A stretch of DNA of 64,000 nt, taken from assembly GCA_033439265.1 (NCBI GenBank), contig JAVTVX010000010.1, positions 17,267,490-17,331,489 of the forward strand, in the 5' to 3' direction. Shown piece by piece: positions 22,780 to 35,510 of the stretch. The first letter of the stretch is position 1. Each line of letters begins with the position of its first letter. Both the position numbers and the translations under genes were made by a program. The notes under the pieces were generated by a model. The model had not been told where the DNA came from. It did no database searches and saw only the letters and a program-made list of their open reading frames with translations. This DNA comes from Dillenia suffruticosa (Eukaryota; Streptophyta; Magnoliopsida; Dilleniales; Dilleniaceae).

Positions 22780-24476
22780 TGACGGGAACTGGCTTGAGCA
22801 ATTCCTGAAAATAGAACCTGGATGTATGTAAAGAATTTGGGAGTCTTTAAAGAATTCTCAAACCTCAATAATCGAAAAGATGAGAATAATAGCAAACCAT
22901 AAAGGGCCAATGACAAAGGTGAAAAGGGAGTAACCTAGCCAATCTTAGCTTAAGCTACTGCAATTTGTTGCACGTCTCTAGGTTTGGGGCATGCATGCAT
23001 CTTGTCCGGTGACCATGACCAACCGATGTGAACACTACAAGCCAAGAGAGAAGAGAACAACGAAATATTTATAGCACAATGAACATCATAGCCGGTGCAG
23101 AAGAAGTCAGGCTATTAGAAGACAAAGGTTTAACACATATTTTCTCCCCCATAATTTTAGTGGAGGTCGTTTCTTTTCTTTTCTTTTTTTTTTTGGGTGT
23201 TTGTGGAGGTCGTTTCGAGCTCTTCACGAGTGATCTCGATGAGCTGTGGACCCTTTGAAATTTGGGTCCGGGGGCATTATAATTCATGCTGTTCTTCGGC
23301 TTAGTGTCTCTCTCTTTCTTTTTATTTTTATTATTTTTTTATTATGAAATTAATAGATATTTAAAATCATATTTTGACTAATTCGATTCGAATCATCATT
23401 AGTCATATTTTTTTTTTTAAATTCTCTTAACATATATTTTTTTTAAATTTAAATTTAAATATTATTTAAGAGATTTAATACGTTTTTTTTATTAGTCGAA
23501 AGATACATCGGTGGCTTAGTCACTTGTTCCGAAGCCAAAATGTCTACTCCTTGCGCTTCGCTGGCGCTTCAATGGGCGGGGAAGTGATAGGCATGTGGTT
23601 TGCTATGATCCAAGGGAACTACTTTGTGAATTGTCAATCTTCCGAAAAGTATGTGACGACTGGAAACAGTGGATTCATTATCCGTTTCCCCTTGCCTTTT
23701 TGTTTAAACATAATTATCATCGAAAAAATCTCATAGCTTTCATGTGCCCCTGCTTTGTAGATATTGGAAAATATCTCATATTACAACTTTCTCTCAAAAA
23801 TTGAGAGATGCAATAAAAGAATATGAAATCTAATCATTACACTATTATATAAAGCGGAAGTTATTATATTAAAAAAATATAATTCACATCTCGTGGCATC
23901 CCACCCATTAGTGCAGGCCGATCTCCAGTAACCATGTAAAACGCGAGGGTTTGTATATTAAAAAAAATCAAAATAAACTCTATAAAAGCCTGTGTGTTGT
24001 ATTTTTTTTTTTTTTTATTTGGGTGAAACCTGTGTGTTGTATATTACTAATGATATATGGATGTAGTAATCAGACTTTAACTTTTTAAGTAAAGTCTGGA
24101 ATTCAAATATGGGAATGGAAAGATAGGTATCGAAAAATTCAACTTCTTAATAAGTTTTACAATATTTGATTGGATTAAATCCGAATACCGATCAGTGATA
24201 ATTATCCACTTACGTCAAAAAAGAAAAAAGCCTGTGCGTGCATCCTGCTTAATATTTTTTAACAAATGGTACCAATTAATAATTATAAAAATAGGTTTCA
24301 AGTTCATTTCGATTGTTTCCATGAACAAAATTCAAAAAAATTCCATATTTTACATTTTTATGTTGAGTGACAAAAAATTATTTTAAACAATCACCAATAA
24401 TATTTATTTATAATTTTCTTTTTAAGCTGTTTAAACGTTTACTCTTGGGTAGCTCCACTGAGTCACCAAAGTTTCT
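21673..24476. other. Intergenic with microsatellites
   Basis: Contains the promoter region of the DUF641 gene, a (GA)n tract at 22733-22774, T-rich tracts near 23175-23195 and 24002-24017, and a possible third truncated copy of the 14.7-kb repeat near 23350-23400. No gene is recognised. A short plus-strand frame at 21746-21967 has no known domain. Confidence 0.5.
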
Positions 24477-24577
24477 AAACTGGATGCCAATGAGTCAACT
24501 GGCATTTTCCTCTTTTCCCTTGTGGAGATATGAGGTTCAACCTCCTTATATACAAAAAAAAAAAAAAAAAAAAAAAA
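24477..24577 (+). mobile_element. Short tRNA-derived SINE with poly(A)
   Basis: Just over 75 bases carry an A-box-like 'tgagtcaactgg' (24491-24502) and a B-box-like 'gaggttcaacctcc' (24532-24545), followed by about 24 A residues. The repeat aaagtttct occurs at 24468-24476 and again at 24575-24583, a 9-base target duplication that shares A's with the tail. It looks like a short SINE or a 5'-truncated one. Confidence 0.65.
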
Positions 24578-24583
24578 GTTTCT

Positions 24584-24893
24584 GGGTTGGCTGGATCGGG
24601 GAAATCCAGCAAAGAAGGTTTTAAGGTCCGATTGAAGTCCGCTATAGCGTGGAGCCCAGCCCAATAACTAAATGGGCTAAAACTAAAACAGACAACACGC
24701 ATGTGCGGGGATCATGAGCGGTACGCGACCATGCGCTCTCCAGTATCTAGGTTCCAAATTCATCTCTCTTAGGGGTGTGGAAACGTTGCTCCCTCTGCCT
24801 GAAAAGAAACAAAATCAAGGACTTTCCTCGACGATCTCTGTAATGTATCAAATCTTTACATCTCCTTTACGATGTATCAAACCTTTACTTCTC

Positions 24894-24932
<39 letters not shown>

Positions 24933-25339
24933 TGTCGCAATTTGTATCCTAGAATGCATTTCTTCAAACATCAGTCGACACAACAATATTGATCACACAT
25001 ATTTATTAATTTATTCGACTAATTAGTTTTCGAGGAAACTGCTGTTTAAAACTATTTTTTAAGCACCCAAATTAGACAAATTATGTTCTTAAGAAATGAC
25101 TTCTTTAAACCCTAACCCTCGTACAAACGCCGCTTCGGATTTGTTGCGGAGGTCTAGTAATGGCATTAATGGGGTAGCATTAAGAGTTTTGGAGAGGTCC
25201 AGTTTAGTTTTGGGTCAAAAAAGGATTGAATTTACATTGACAATTAGCGCCAAATTTAGAGGGGTGGCGAAGAAGAAGCACGATATGAGTATCTGTCGCT
25301 AGCCGAACCCGATCCTATAACTCACCTTTCACATTTAAG
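24584..25339. other. Intergenic with (TC)n tract
   Basis: A (TC)n microsatellite lies at about 24896-24929. A short open frame at 25096-25302 begins with sequence coding 'MTSLNPNPRT' and has no recognised domain. Confidence 0.45.
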
Positions 25340-25668
25340 CATCTGAAAGAAAAGCCAAATCCAAGGGAAAACCCCTTTTGGATTTGAAGAAAAAGATGAT
25401 TGATGTAAGCTTGTTCTCCATCCCAATAGACCAACCTTTTTCGACCATGTACTAAACTTCACCCACAAGGTTTGTGTATCGTCTCCCATGGCGGATCCTT
25501 GAACATTCCTTAGTTATTTTAATTAGTAAGAAGTTTCAACAGCGTATGATATACTGAATATCATTTCATCCGGTTTGTAGAGCTCCATGGCGATGGAGCA
25601 GGTCATGATGACCCTGCCATTGTTACTGGTATCGGAAACATAAAGGGTACGAGGTACATGTTCTTTGG
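25340..25668 (+). pseudogene. Plastid acetyl-CoA carboxylase alpha subunit (accA) fragment
   Basis: Three plus-strand blocks match the nuclear gene for the alpha-carboxyltransferase of heteromeric plastid acetyl-CoA carboxylase. They are 'LDLKKKMIDV' near 25385, 'HPNRPTFFDHVLNFTHK' at about 25421-25471 followed by a GT donor, and after an intron ending in gtag, 'ELHGDGAGHDDPAIVTGIG' and 'GTRYMFFG' from 25581. The sequence between the first two blocks, about 40 residues in the family, is missing. The catalytic core after 'GTRYMFFG' is absent too: what follows does not code for it. So this is a broken, partial duplicate that still keeps one intron. The intact enzyme subunit makes malonyl-CoA for fatty acid synthesis in plastids. 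Confidence 0.82.
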
Positions 25669-26232
25669 CCTCAGAGCTGGAGCTTGGAAGTCATATTGCC
25701 TATAGAAATCTGATTGAAGTCTGTTCTTTCTTGTAAATTGCATTCCTGGTCTGCTTGGCTGCACTGCAATAAGGAGTTCCACCAGAATGACTCACATGGT
25801 GTTAAATTTATATTTGTAGCATATAGACCAATTGGGCTTTCATTTGAAGCTTCATTCCCCATCCTCAGTTTTCCTGCTGTAGGAATGTATCCCCCCATGT
25901 CTGTTTGAGGATGCCAAAGGTGATATGCAAATGGGAAAAATGGAAGCTGCTGACGTTGGTTGCTGCAAAAGTTCACCAAGCTGAAGTTATACTGCATTTT
26001 TATTGTGCTCATGGTGATGAAAACGGATAGATTACTTTAATATTGAATGCATCTCATAGAAGACTGATGTTTATGCTTTACAGAGTTGGAAAGTACACTT
26101 GGGAACACTGTTATTCAGTTAAGGTAAGAAATACATAATAGATATAGCATAACCCGTGAAACAACATTCCAATCAAGACCACAGTTGTTACAAACTCCAT
26201 GGAAGGAATTCGTGCATCTGCTTGCCTCCATC
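25669..26232. other. Intergenic; likely MEE59 3' UTR at right
   Basis: No recognisable coding sequence. A 113-residue minus-strand frame at 25671-26012 has no known motif. The right end lies just downstream of the MEE59 stop codon. Confidence 0.45.
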
Positions 26233-26600
26233 TTAATTCTCACTCCTTTTGGGCTTGTCTGAAGCTAGAATCACCTGAGACATAACATCGCATTGCATCG
26301 ACAACAGTTAAAAGAACTTCTGTTGGAAAGCTGGATATAGCAATAGTGCAATTATTCAATCTTACCTCATCAGCAGCAGCAGGGATCCAGTCATTGGTTG
26401 CTGGGTTTCCTTTGCAGGAAGCATGACACTCGGTCACAGAATCGGGCTCCAGACTGAAGGAGTTGTCTTTTGTATTATCCACCTTGATGAATCCAGTCCC
26501 CGTCTGCGAGTTATTTGGATTAGGATAGCGTGCCCCTCTTTTTTCATTTTAGGCCTCACAATTTTGTTCTTATGAGGTTGAATGGTTAATAATTTAGTTT

Positions 26601-26653
<53 letters not shown>

Positions 26654-27358
26654 TTCCGTGCATAATTGAACTAACGCAATAAAATGTAATGCAGGCAACA
26701 AACAAAAATGATCTAGTTCTTGGAGATAAGTAAACCATCCTCATAATCATGATAGGCCTGTGAAGCCTTCGGATCCAGCGAGGGGGTTTTAAGGTAAGCT
26801 TTAGGCTTAGAAATCAGAAATTTCAGGTTTCATGTTTTAGACACGAGTGTGTAAGTTACTATGTGGATTCCAATTCTCAACAGTGATCGTGTGAAGAACT
26901 TTTTGGAAGAAGAAATTACGCTGGAGGCATTACCGTGTGGTGGTGTTTATCCACGCAATTGAGATCCTTATAATACTCGGTTTCCACGAATTCCTCTGTC
27001 ACTTCGCTTGCAGTGCAAACCAGCTTCTGCACGCCCAAAGAGAGAAGAGGAAGATCTAATTGGTACGCATGGTATGGAATGGGATTCACTAGATCTGAAG
27101 AAATAGACTGAAGAATAGAAAAAGACCAACCTGGGGATCATTTTCGAGACGTTGGAACTCGGTGTATTCAGGAATGACCTGGGTGTTGGGATCGGAAAGA
27201 GCATCATGATACAGGGAAGAGTATTCACTGCGTTGGGGCTTTGTGTGCCTCTTTGGAGCCAAGGTATCAAAATGGTCTCTAGTTTCTCTCTCTATCTTTG
27301 CCTCTTCCTCTCTTGGCAGATGAGTGTCACTGCGATCTGGTCTCGTACGGCACTCCAT
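26233..27358 (-). CDS. MEE59: MEE59 family protein, 166 residues
   Basis: Four exons, all joined in phase 0: 27131-27358, 26934-27026, 26366-26503 and 26233-26274. The protein begins 'MECRTRPDRSDTHLPREEEA' and continues through 'RDHFDTLAPKRHTKPQRSEY', 'VIPEYTEFQRLENDPQ', 'SEVTEEFVETEYYKDLNCVD', 'TGTGFIKV', 'SFSLEPD', 'ECHASCKGNPATNDWIPA' and a basic end 'SDKPKRSEN'. This layout matches Arabidopsis MATERNAL EFFECT EMBRYO ARREST 59, a short conserved plant protein of unknown biochemical role named for an embryo-arrest screen. Every splice site is GT..AG, and the last exon codes only 13 residues. Intron 2 holds a (TC)n tract at about 26606-26650, and the leader upstream of 27358 is GA-rich on the coding strand. 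No signal peptide or membrane segment is seen. Confidence 0.9.
26606..26650. repeat. (TC)n microsatellite in MEE59 intron 2
   Basis: About 22 TC units; reads as (GA)n on the coding strand. Confidence 0.95.
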
Positions 27359-28494
27359 CTCTCCCTCTCTCGTTCGCTCTCTCTCTCCGCCTCTGTCTCT
27401 GTCTCTGTCTCTGCCTCTCTCGTTTGTGTGATGTAAGAACTGAGATCGCAGATTTTATACCGTGAGGGATATTTAGAGAAAATATCAACGACGACCAACG
27501 CTATTCATGATGAATATCTTGCCCTTATCCGTTTACTTGCCATTCGGCGGGTGGCTTGGCCCCAGGGTTTTCTTCTTTTGCAATTATTGCTTTGGTGGGC
27601 CGCATGTTTGTTTTGAATTTGGCATCCAAGCTGAGAAAAAGCAAGACCTTCAATTACGTGGGTAACAATTCAGAAAACGTGGGCTGATCTTCTGAATGAA
27701 AATTTTCTGAATGTTTATATTTAGTGATGGCATCAAACTTATAGGATATATTAGATATTGATTTGATTTTAAAAATATTTAATTTTTTTTTTTAATTTTT
27801 ATATTACGATATTTGAAATATTATGTTTTTATATTTATAACAATAAAATTTTTATATAAATTTAATTTATTATAATAATTTAATAAAATAATAGAATATA
27901 AGATATTTTTTTATATTACTTCACACGGTATCAGAATATTCAAATTTTTTTTTTTTTTTTTTAAATCGTATCGCAGCATCATTCACCGATTTTTACGTTC
28001 AAATTTATAAAGATTATTATCTGGACATTATCATGGTTTCTTCGATCTTCAACCTACAAGGGTTTAACAAATTCAATTATTGCACCACACAGAAAATAAA
28101 CCTTAACAAATTAAGCATGCTGATTTCGTTGCTAGATTCCCAGATGTCAGGTTAATGTAGTCCTTATAGTGTCTATTAAGGACAAGAAATCATTTTACTC
28201 CAATTCAAGGAGAAAAGTATTGTGGGAATTGGGCTATATTACTCGCTTGTTCCATTGAATGTGGCTAACATGCAGATGTAAGCTTCATGTAAATCCCTAT
28301 AGGAAGCAAATTACTCAAGCAAAATCTCAAAAATTTAAACAAGTCCATAGAACATGCACAACTTGTCCCACATTAAGAACATGCATGAGGTCTCCAAAAA
28401 AAAAAAAAAAAAAAAAAAATGAGGACTCTACACTCTTGAATGATAAAACTCAGAGGGTGCTCCTCTAACTGCTTCTTCTTCAGTAACTGCACTA
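27359..28494. other. MEE59 leader/promoter and intergenic
   Basis: 27359-27420 is a compound GA-rich tract on the coding strand ('gagaca' and 'gaga' units), the probable MEE59 5' leader. 27750-27980 is very AT-rich. A run of about 24 A residues lies at 28397-28419. No gene is recognised. Confidence 0.5.
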
Positions 28495-29160
28495 GACTGT
28501 CAGAGTCAACCTTGACCTCTTAAGTCTGAAAATCCTTCCCTCAGGGCCAACCTGAGCCCCTCTCTGAAAATCTTTCCCCTCCTCATTAGTCATAAGCTTC
28601 TTCATTCTGACCAACCACATGAAAGTTTTGATCCTTTCCGCGACAGTGATCTTTAAATCTGACCTGAATGCTGATGAGGAACCTCTTCATTCAGAATGGT
28701 GTAGGCTGATGCCACAGTGAATTGCCCGTCACTATTTCCTTTCCAATAGATGGAATCTGAGATATTCCGGTTAAATGGCACCATGACATTCTTGATCTCC
28801 TACACTTTCTCAGCTGGCAAAACCTCCCTAAGCTCCTCTATTTTCCAGGCTCCATTATCATCAAGAAAATGCTTCACTTTAAGGTTGGGGACGGTTGAAT
28901 ATTGAGAATAATCAAGCAACTATTTCCCACCCATTTATCCCTCCAAAAGTTTATATCTTTGTCATTCCCTACTTTCCACATCAGCCCTTTTCTTATACAG
29001 TCCCTGCTCCTCAAAATACCTCTCCACAAGGGAGAACAACCAACTTCACAGCTTTGATCCTGGAGGTTGTTGCCAACTAAATACTTGCCTCTAAGGACTT
29101 CACACCAAGGAACCTTATAACTCATTCTTGATCACCAAGCAATATTTCGGGCTTTATTTT
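28495..29160 (-). mobile_element. L1-type LINE, C-terminal fragment
   Basis: The minus-strand frame 28874-29125 reads 'WCEVLRGKYLVGNN', 'PLWRGILRSRDCIRKGL' and 'WKVGNDKDINFWRDKWV', the region after the reverse transcriptase of plant L1 elements. Continuing left in other frames come 'DDNGAWKIEELREVLP', 'IYWKGNSDGQFTVASAY' and 'RIKTFMWLVRMKKLMTNE', the zf-RVT region. Stops and frame changes separate these blocks. The reverse transcriptase and endonuclease are missing. No target duplication or tail was found, so it is an old fragment. Confidence 0.8.
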
Positions 29161-32100
29161 AAGTTGTATTGGGCCTCATTTTGGGCCCTTTTTCATATTA
29201 TGAAATTCACAATCTTTCCAATCTTTAAAATAGGAAGAATCGTACCCAAGAAAACAAAACAGTCTAGTGATAAAAACTTTCATCACCTGATGATCACAGA
29301 GTCAAATTCTTGTACAAAAAAGGAACAATCGATCCCATAAAAAATTAATATTAAATTCACTTCAAATTAGGTAAAATATTAAATATAAAATAATTATCAA
29401 TATAATATTACTCTTAAATTATTTTATATAAAATATAATTTTTATTTATAAAAACCAATATTTTGTATAAAAATATTTTTATTTTAATTTGAAAAATTTT
29501 GGCACGTATTGCCCTCATTCAAATCCATTCTCAATTGTCCCCAAGGAGACAACCTAATAATCATAACCTTCTCTTTCAATTTGATGATCTTGAGTTCAAA
29601 TTCTAGTGTAATCAAATAAAGTGCGCACATAGCAGGCAAAACCATGATAGCAATGGCCAAGCTATTTCCTATGCCGGCATGCTTGGAGTTTCATTCCCCT
29701 GCCACGGTCTAGGCCCCCCATGTCCAATGGCCAAGCTCAGAAAATTGTCTTAGCAAAACTATTGAGAATTAAAATATTTAATATATTGCAGGAGGCACAG
29801 AAAGAAGAGTAAACAAGATTTTCACCAACTTATTTAACTAGTTTCTGTGCTGTTGAGATAGAAGCCAAACTGAGTGGAATAACCTACAAGAGAAAAAAAA
29901 AATGTGCAAGGAAATTCCATTTGTTTGCTTTTCTAGCTGCACTTCATTTTATGTTCCATCTCCACAGTCGGCAGCTATTGTTAGTGTTGTTCTACAACTT
30001 CAATGTGGGTATAATCCAACTGCTACAAGTTACTGATCTTTCATCGACATGAACCGAGCTTGAAACTAGATCTAGAAAATGACATCAGCCCATCCCACAG
30101 CAATTTGCACTAGTCCTCATTCACCCAAGTATGCTTTCAGTCTAGCCCATGAAAAAACATCCTAATTGTACACCAACAAATCAAACTGCAGCCAAATAAC
30201 AAAGCAGATCAATCACGATTCTGCAAAAACTGCCGATCAATCTTGAGCTAATTTAAAACAAAAACACCAAGAGAGCAGTAGTCAATTCTGATCTTTAAAT
30301 TTGGAGGATTTCATGGACGAGGTTCTATACAGGAAAATTTTGGAATGCTGACCTTCTACTCGTCTAGAATGACCTGTCTCCAAGACACTATCCCAAATGC
30401 TTGCCTTGTGTATATTTAATGCTTCTCAAAGACACTTTACAAACAGAAATCTGCAAGTAACGAAATGTGAGTCATACCTGTATTGAAGATTGATTAATTA
30501 TATGTCTATGTCAGTACAAGATCATGCAGGTAGGTGCATGTGATTGTGACGTGTGTGCATATGTTGTTTTTTTCTGTAGGTAGATATTACCCCGTACTTG
30601 TTATAGATACCATGACAACAGAGAAAAGGGTGGGGACACTGCTGAAACTGGTCTTAATCTTAATGCATAGCATTAACACTAAGCTGAATGAATCTTCCGA
30701 ACAAAATAACCTACTACATTCGCAGTGTGATGTAAGAACAGCAGAGCCATTCCATGTCAATAAAATTGACAAACACTTAGTAATTAGTGGGGCTGGTCAT
30801 AAAGCTACTTCTCTGCACATTTACCTGATACAGGGATGAAAAGAAATGCCTTGGGTGACTCCCAATGCAGGGAATCAAAATCTTTTCAGTAACTATCACC
30901 ATTATCACAGAAAGTATCAACAATGGCATGTGAATGATGTCAAACTGCATGGAGTAACCTGTGGAGTCATTTAGGTGATGAGTAATAAAGAAGAGGATGC
31001 CATGCAACTTGCCACCTATAGCAACAACAAATTGACTTACTGCTCACAATATTGAAAACAAGATTACACGAGGGTATAAAGCTCCCAAATTAAGGATTTA
31101 CAAGGGTTAGCGTAGTCTTACAATTTATACAGAAGGGCATATTCACAGCCTATTCACTAATTTTCTCAAGGTTTTAGTCTTCATAGTTACAAATCTAGTC
31201 ATAGAAGCTAGGAAGATTTAAATATAGACATAATAGAAGAGGAATTAGATTTAAATATAATTTGTATGATTGATGATTTTTACTTGTAACCAATAGCGAT
31301 CAATCATGCATTCTGATGCTTTAAGGCAAAATGCAATATTTCATAAGGTGATTAATTGCAGAACATATCTGTTATCCTGTTGCATTTATTGGATGAGTAA
31401 TATAAGCCAGAATTCATCAACATTTACAAATGGCAATTGATGGATTGCAACACTGTAAAAAACATACGTTCAAATCAAAAAGTACTCAATCAATGGAACC
31501 ACTGGATTTTGGATGCAGTACTTTGAGTTCCGATGAATTTCTATATGCAAAGTTGCAAAACTATCTTTTACCCAAAAGATTGCTAAAATCAAGGCCAGCA
31601 AATCATGGATTTAAAAAGAAAACACCATTATTGCATCTTTTAGGCTATAGATTCGTATCCCATGACTCTTGTCCTATTTTGCAATACATTGTCATGCACA
31701 TTCAATAATAGGTTTTACAGAATTTTCTTCTTCAGCACAACCCAAACACCAATTTCTTTCAATTTTATTTTTCTTAGTTACTATGGGCCATTCAACTTAT
31801 GAACAACCACTTATTGTTTAAATTCTCATTAGTAATTGAGTAAAGAACTAAGATCTAACTGACCAAAAAATTATGTACTAACATTACTGAACTTGAACTA
31901 ATTGAATACATAATCAGCACAACAAAACTTCGAATATCTATTGCTGTTGTATCTTCCCCATCTATTAACAAGATCACAAGATTGCCGGTTCACAGCCATG
32001 GCCACCTCATTTTAGTATCCAAAAAATAGTGCTAGTATCTTTCTCCCGGAAAATGATGTTATTCACATTTTTGAATTGTTCATGTCACTGAATCAAATGC

Positions 32101-33239
32101 TACAGAAACACCACCATCACTTAGAGACATGTTCACATCTTGCTTCTTCTTTTCCCAGTGGCATACTCCTGATTTGGCCCCAAACTCGTTTTCCAGAAGA
32201 CTTTTCATGCCTACAAGTTTGAGTAAATTTCCAAGTCACAATAGAATTTGATTCCAAAACTAACCATCACCCATATTTTGCAAATATATACATTGCCAAC
32301 TATGGAATCCTCCCTGTTCACTGTTGCAGATACTTCCCTACTTTCTTGGTTGCAAATATCTTCTTATCCAAATTTGTTATCATAAATTTTTCGCCCAATC
32401 GCATCAATGATGACAGAATCAAAATAGCATTTGCTAAATTTGCAAAAATTTTCGAAAATAGACCAAACAATACCACTTCATACTAGAGAATAATATGCAA
32501 AATGAAAAAGTAGAAACTATTTTTAGCCCATCAAAATATCACAAAAATGATTAATAATTGCATCACCATCATTTTGTTATCATCATTGTGGTTCTCAACT
32601 TCTTTTCGATCACATCCAATTCCCCTGTTACATTACAATCGTACGAAGCATTGACACCTAATTTACTTTTCTATGCAATGTAAAGTAGCCTTATATGAAA
32701 TTACTTCAAAAGCACTTCAATTTCTGAAGTGTTGCTACAATCCCCACATCACCATTACAACCATTTAGCAACTATCAACCACTAGCACAGGTATAACTAC
32801 CAATTTTCTTGAATTATCAAATGTTATCTTACCCCAATATACATTTAATTGATTCTAGTAAATTGATCATGACTACGATTTTGAAGATTCCATATTCGAT
32901 CTAATTCCATCTGAGTTAATGAAGATAATTGGGACTCCCTAAAATTAATTATGACTCATTGTGTTTAGCATTTGATCCTATTGTGTTTATCTTTTAAGAT
33001 ATGACCAATTTTCAATAGCGTACTCTTTTACAGTGCGTTTTCAATATTAACTCTGTTGATTTATGTACTCATCCTAAGTTTATATCAAAGACCTCTGTTC
33101 GGGGCCAGAGAAGGCCTATCTATATTACTAGACACATGCCACGTGTTTCCTATAATGGCATCCATAACTCTCCTTTTTAATTCATATTACTTTCTCAATT
33201 GGCTCGGGTGCATGACAGTCTTCCCTTGTCATATCTCTT
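29161..33239. other. Long intergenic stretch, no gene recognised
   Basis: AT-rich sequence with scattered short frames (for example plus 30534-30839 and plus 31430-31708) that lack known motifs or splice logic. A B-box-like 'gagttcaaattct' near 29593 hints at a decayed SINE but has no matching A box or tail. Confidence 0.45.
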
Positions 33240-33910
33240 ATTTGCTAAGGTCCAAGATATGGCCTGCACAAATCATCATACGGGAACCGTTGAATCTTGC
33301 GATATTTAGTGTGGTATACACAATCCAAGATATCTTGACAAAGTTTGGTGTAGCTCTAAGATATAAAATAAATAAATAATAACAATAATATAAACAAATC
33401 TTTTTATGATCTAGAGTATCTAATCTTAATGACGAATAACAGGTGTAGATAGAATCAATAACTAGTTCTAATATACAAGCTGCCACATGCTAGGTGTCGA
33501 AAAAAGACTGTTAGTGATGGGTAACTCCTTACATCTCACACATTACACTTGGCATCATTGCATCAACAACTAAAATCATGATCTGGATTGGCATTTTTGC
33601 CACTAAAACCTATAGATGACCTTCATTATCGGTCCACATGATCATGATTCTAATTCATCAGCATCAATTTATTTATAGTGTTTCTCTCACTTATATCCAA
33701 ATATCATGTATTGAGCACATGTTTGTGTGTCTTCTCTCTTCCATTTTGATTAGGAGGCAAAGCCTTGTATTTATAACTCAGGCATAAAACACTTCTTTCA
33801 CATAGATTCGGAAAATGGGCTATATCAATAGGGGGTGAACCAATTTTGATCCTAACGGGGGTTTATTACGACCACTATGACACAACTGATGTTGAATTTA
33901 CAATAATTCA

Positions 33911-34140
33911 CTCTTACCTTTAGTGCCACCAACTTTGCAAGGTGCTAATAGAAAGGCTTGGCCATCACCATTGTCATCAGCAACAGAAGTATATTTGATA
34001 TAGTCATTCGAGACCTCACAAACTGAAGATGAATTCTCAATGCAAAACAAATTGTTCCTTGGATGCTACTATTTCCCACTTTAATACATAACGAGCCTCG
34101 GCAAGTAATAAAATGGGAAGCAATAACATCCAAGGAGGAA
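33911..34140. repeat. Exon 8 copy 1 with truncated inverted partner
   Basis: 33911-34090 is an exon 8 copy in the same orientation as the gene (minus): 'gctgatgacaatggtgatgg' and 'gcaaagttggtggcactaaa' on the minus strand. Just to the right, 'gggaagcaataacatccaag' at about 34111-34131 is the start of exon 8 in the opposite (plus) orientation, then similarity ends. Confidence 0.72.
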
Positions 34141-34830
34141 GATAAGGCGCTTCGTATTTGCTGATTTGAGTCAAAGCATCCAAGATAAGGCCTGCACAGA
34201 TCATTGTACGGGGAAACATTGTTGAATCATGCCAAGTTGAGAGTGACATACACATTTCGAAATACCTTAGATTGATCACTAAGATTTAAAATAAATAATA
34301 GTAATAACAATATAAATAAAACCTTTTTATGATCTAGAGTATCCAATCTTGCAAGAAAAGGATGAATAATAGCTTTAGAAGGATCTAAAAATTAGTCTTC
34401 AATACAAGCCACCACATGTTAAGTGTCAAAAAAACTGTTAATGACGGGTAACCCCTTGCATATATCACATAACACTTCGCATCGTTGCATCTACAATTAC
34501 AATCATGATTTGGATCCACATTTTTACCTCTAAAACCTATAGAAAAACTTCATCGAGGGTCTACAAGATCATGATTCTTATTCTTTTAACATCAATTCAT
34601 TTATAGTGTTTATCCATTTCACTTATATCCAAATATCATGTATTGCTCATGTGTTTGCATGTCTTCTCTCTTCCATTTTGAGCCTTGTGTATGTAAAAAC
34701 TTTGGCATATAAAACTTCACATAGACTCAAGAAAAAGGGCTATGATAACAGGGGCTGCAACCATTTTGGTTCCTAATGAGGTTTATTACGGCCGCTATGG
34801 CACAACTAATGTACAATTTAGAATAATTTG

Positions 34831-35226
34831 CTCTTACCTTTAGTTCCACCAACTTCGGGATTTGCAATTCACAAGGAATAAATAGAAGTGCTTGCCCCAT
34901 CATCATTGTCATCAGTAACAAAAGTAGACTTGATATAGTCATTTGACACCTTGTAAACTAAAGATGAAGCTTCAATTGGAAAATAATTGCTCCTTGAATG
35001 CTATTCCTTCCACCTTAAGAACATGATAAGCCTCACCAGGTTATCAAAAAGAAAGTAATAGCATGCAACAAGCAAGCGTTTTTTCCATTTGAAACTGCGC
35101 TTTGATTGAAAAGGTCTCTAATTGACTATATCGGGTCTACATCACGCACTGATGACCAAATGAAAGGGCAAGCGCTTCTAAAGACAGCTTACAAATTGCA
35201 ACTCCTAAAGTTGGTGACACTAAAGG
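34831..35226. repeat. Exon 8 copy 2, head-to-head inverted pair
   Basis: 34831-35010 is a minus-oriented exon 8 copy ('gatgacaatgatgatggggc' on the minus strand). 35050-35226 is a plus-oriented copy ('gggcaagcgcttcta' at about 35166, 'cctaaagttggtgacactaa' at about 35204). The exon starts face each other across a spacer of about 40 bases, so a transcript in either direction could fold into a long imperfect hairpin. Confidence 0.75.
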
Positions 35227-35439
35227 AAAATGTGAACTTTTCTAAAGTTAAACATAAATTACATGCTAAATTTATCGATAAATAGTATAATCTAGCAAAA
35301 CTCCAAGTGACTACTAAGCCATTTGTTGCGTCCTTCCTTGTGACATCACCACAACATACAAAGCGTGTCATTGAGTGGGTTCACATAGATTCAAAGGATG
35401 GGTTAAAACAATAGGGGCTGCAACCATTTTGGTCCTCAC

Positions 35440-35462
35440 CCCGCGGGGGGGGGGGGGTGGTG
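35440..35462. repeat. Poly(G) tract
   Basis: A run of about 13 G residues within a G-rich segment, inside the exon-copy array between copies 2 and 3. Confidence 0.9.
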
Positions 35463-35510
35463 TGGGGTTATAAAAACCGCTACAAGTACTGCTCAATTCA
35501 GAATAGTTCA

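Noticed and set aside
25096-25302. 68-residue plus-strand frame upstream of the accA fragment
   Set aside because: I considered it as an accA transit peptide, but it shows no match and no splice link; left as unsupported.
27152-27436. 94-residue plus-strand frame
   Set aside because: Lies opposite MEE59 exon 1 and its GA-rich leader; the translation is low complexity.
28397-28440. Poly(A) run as a SINE or LINE tail
   Set aside because: There is no A/B box in front of it, and the neighbouring L1 fragment points the other way. The similar short flanks 'atgaggtct' and 'atgaggact' are not identical.
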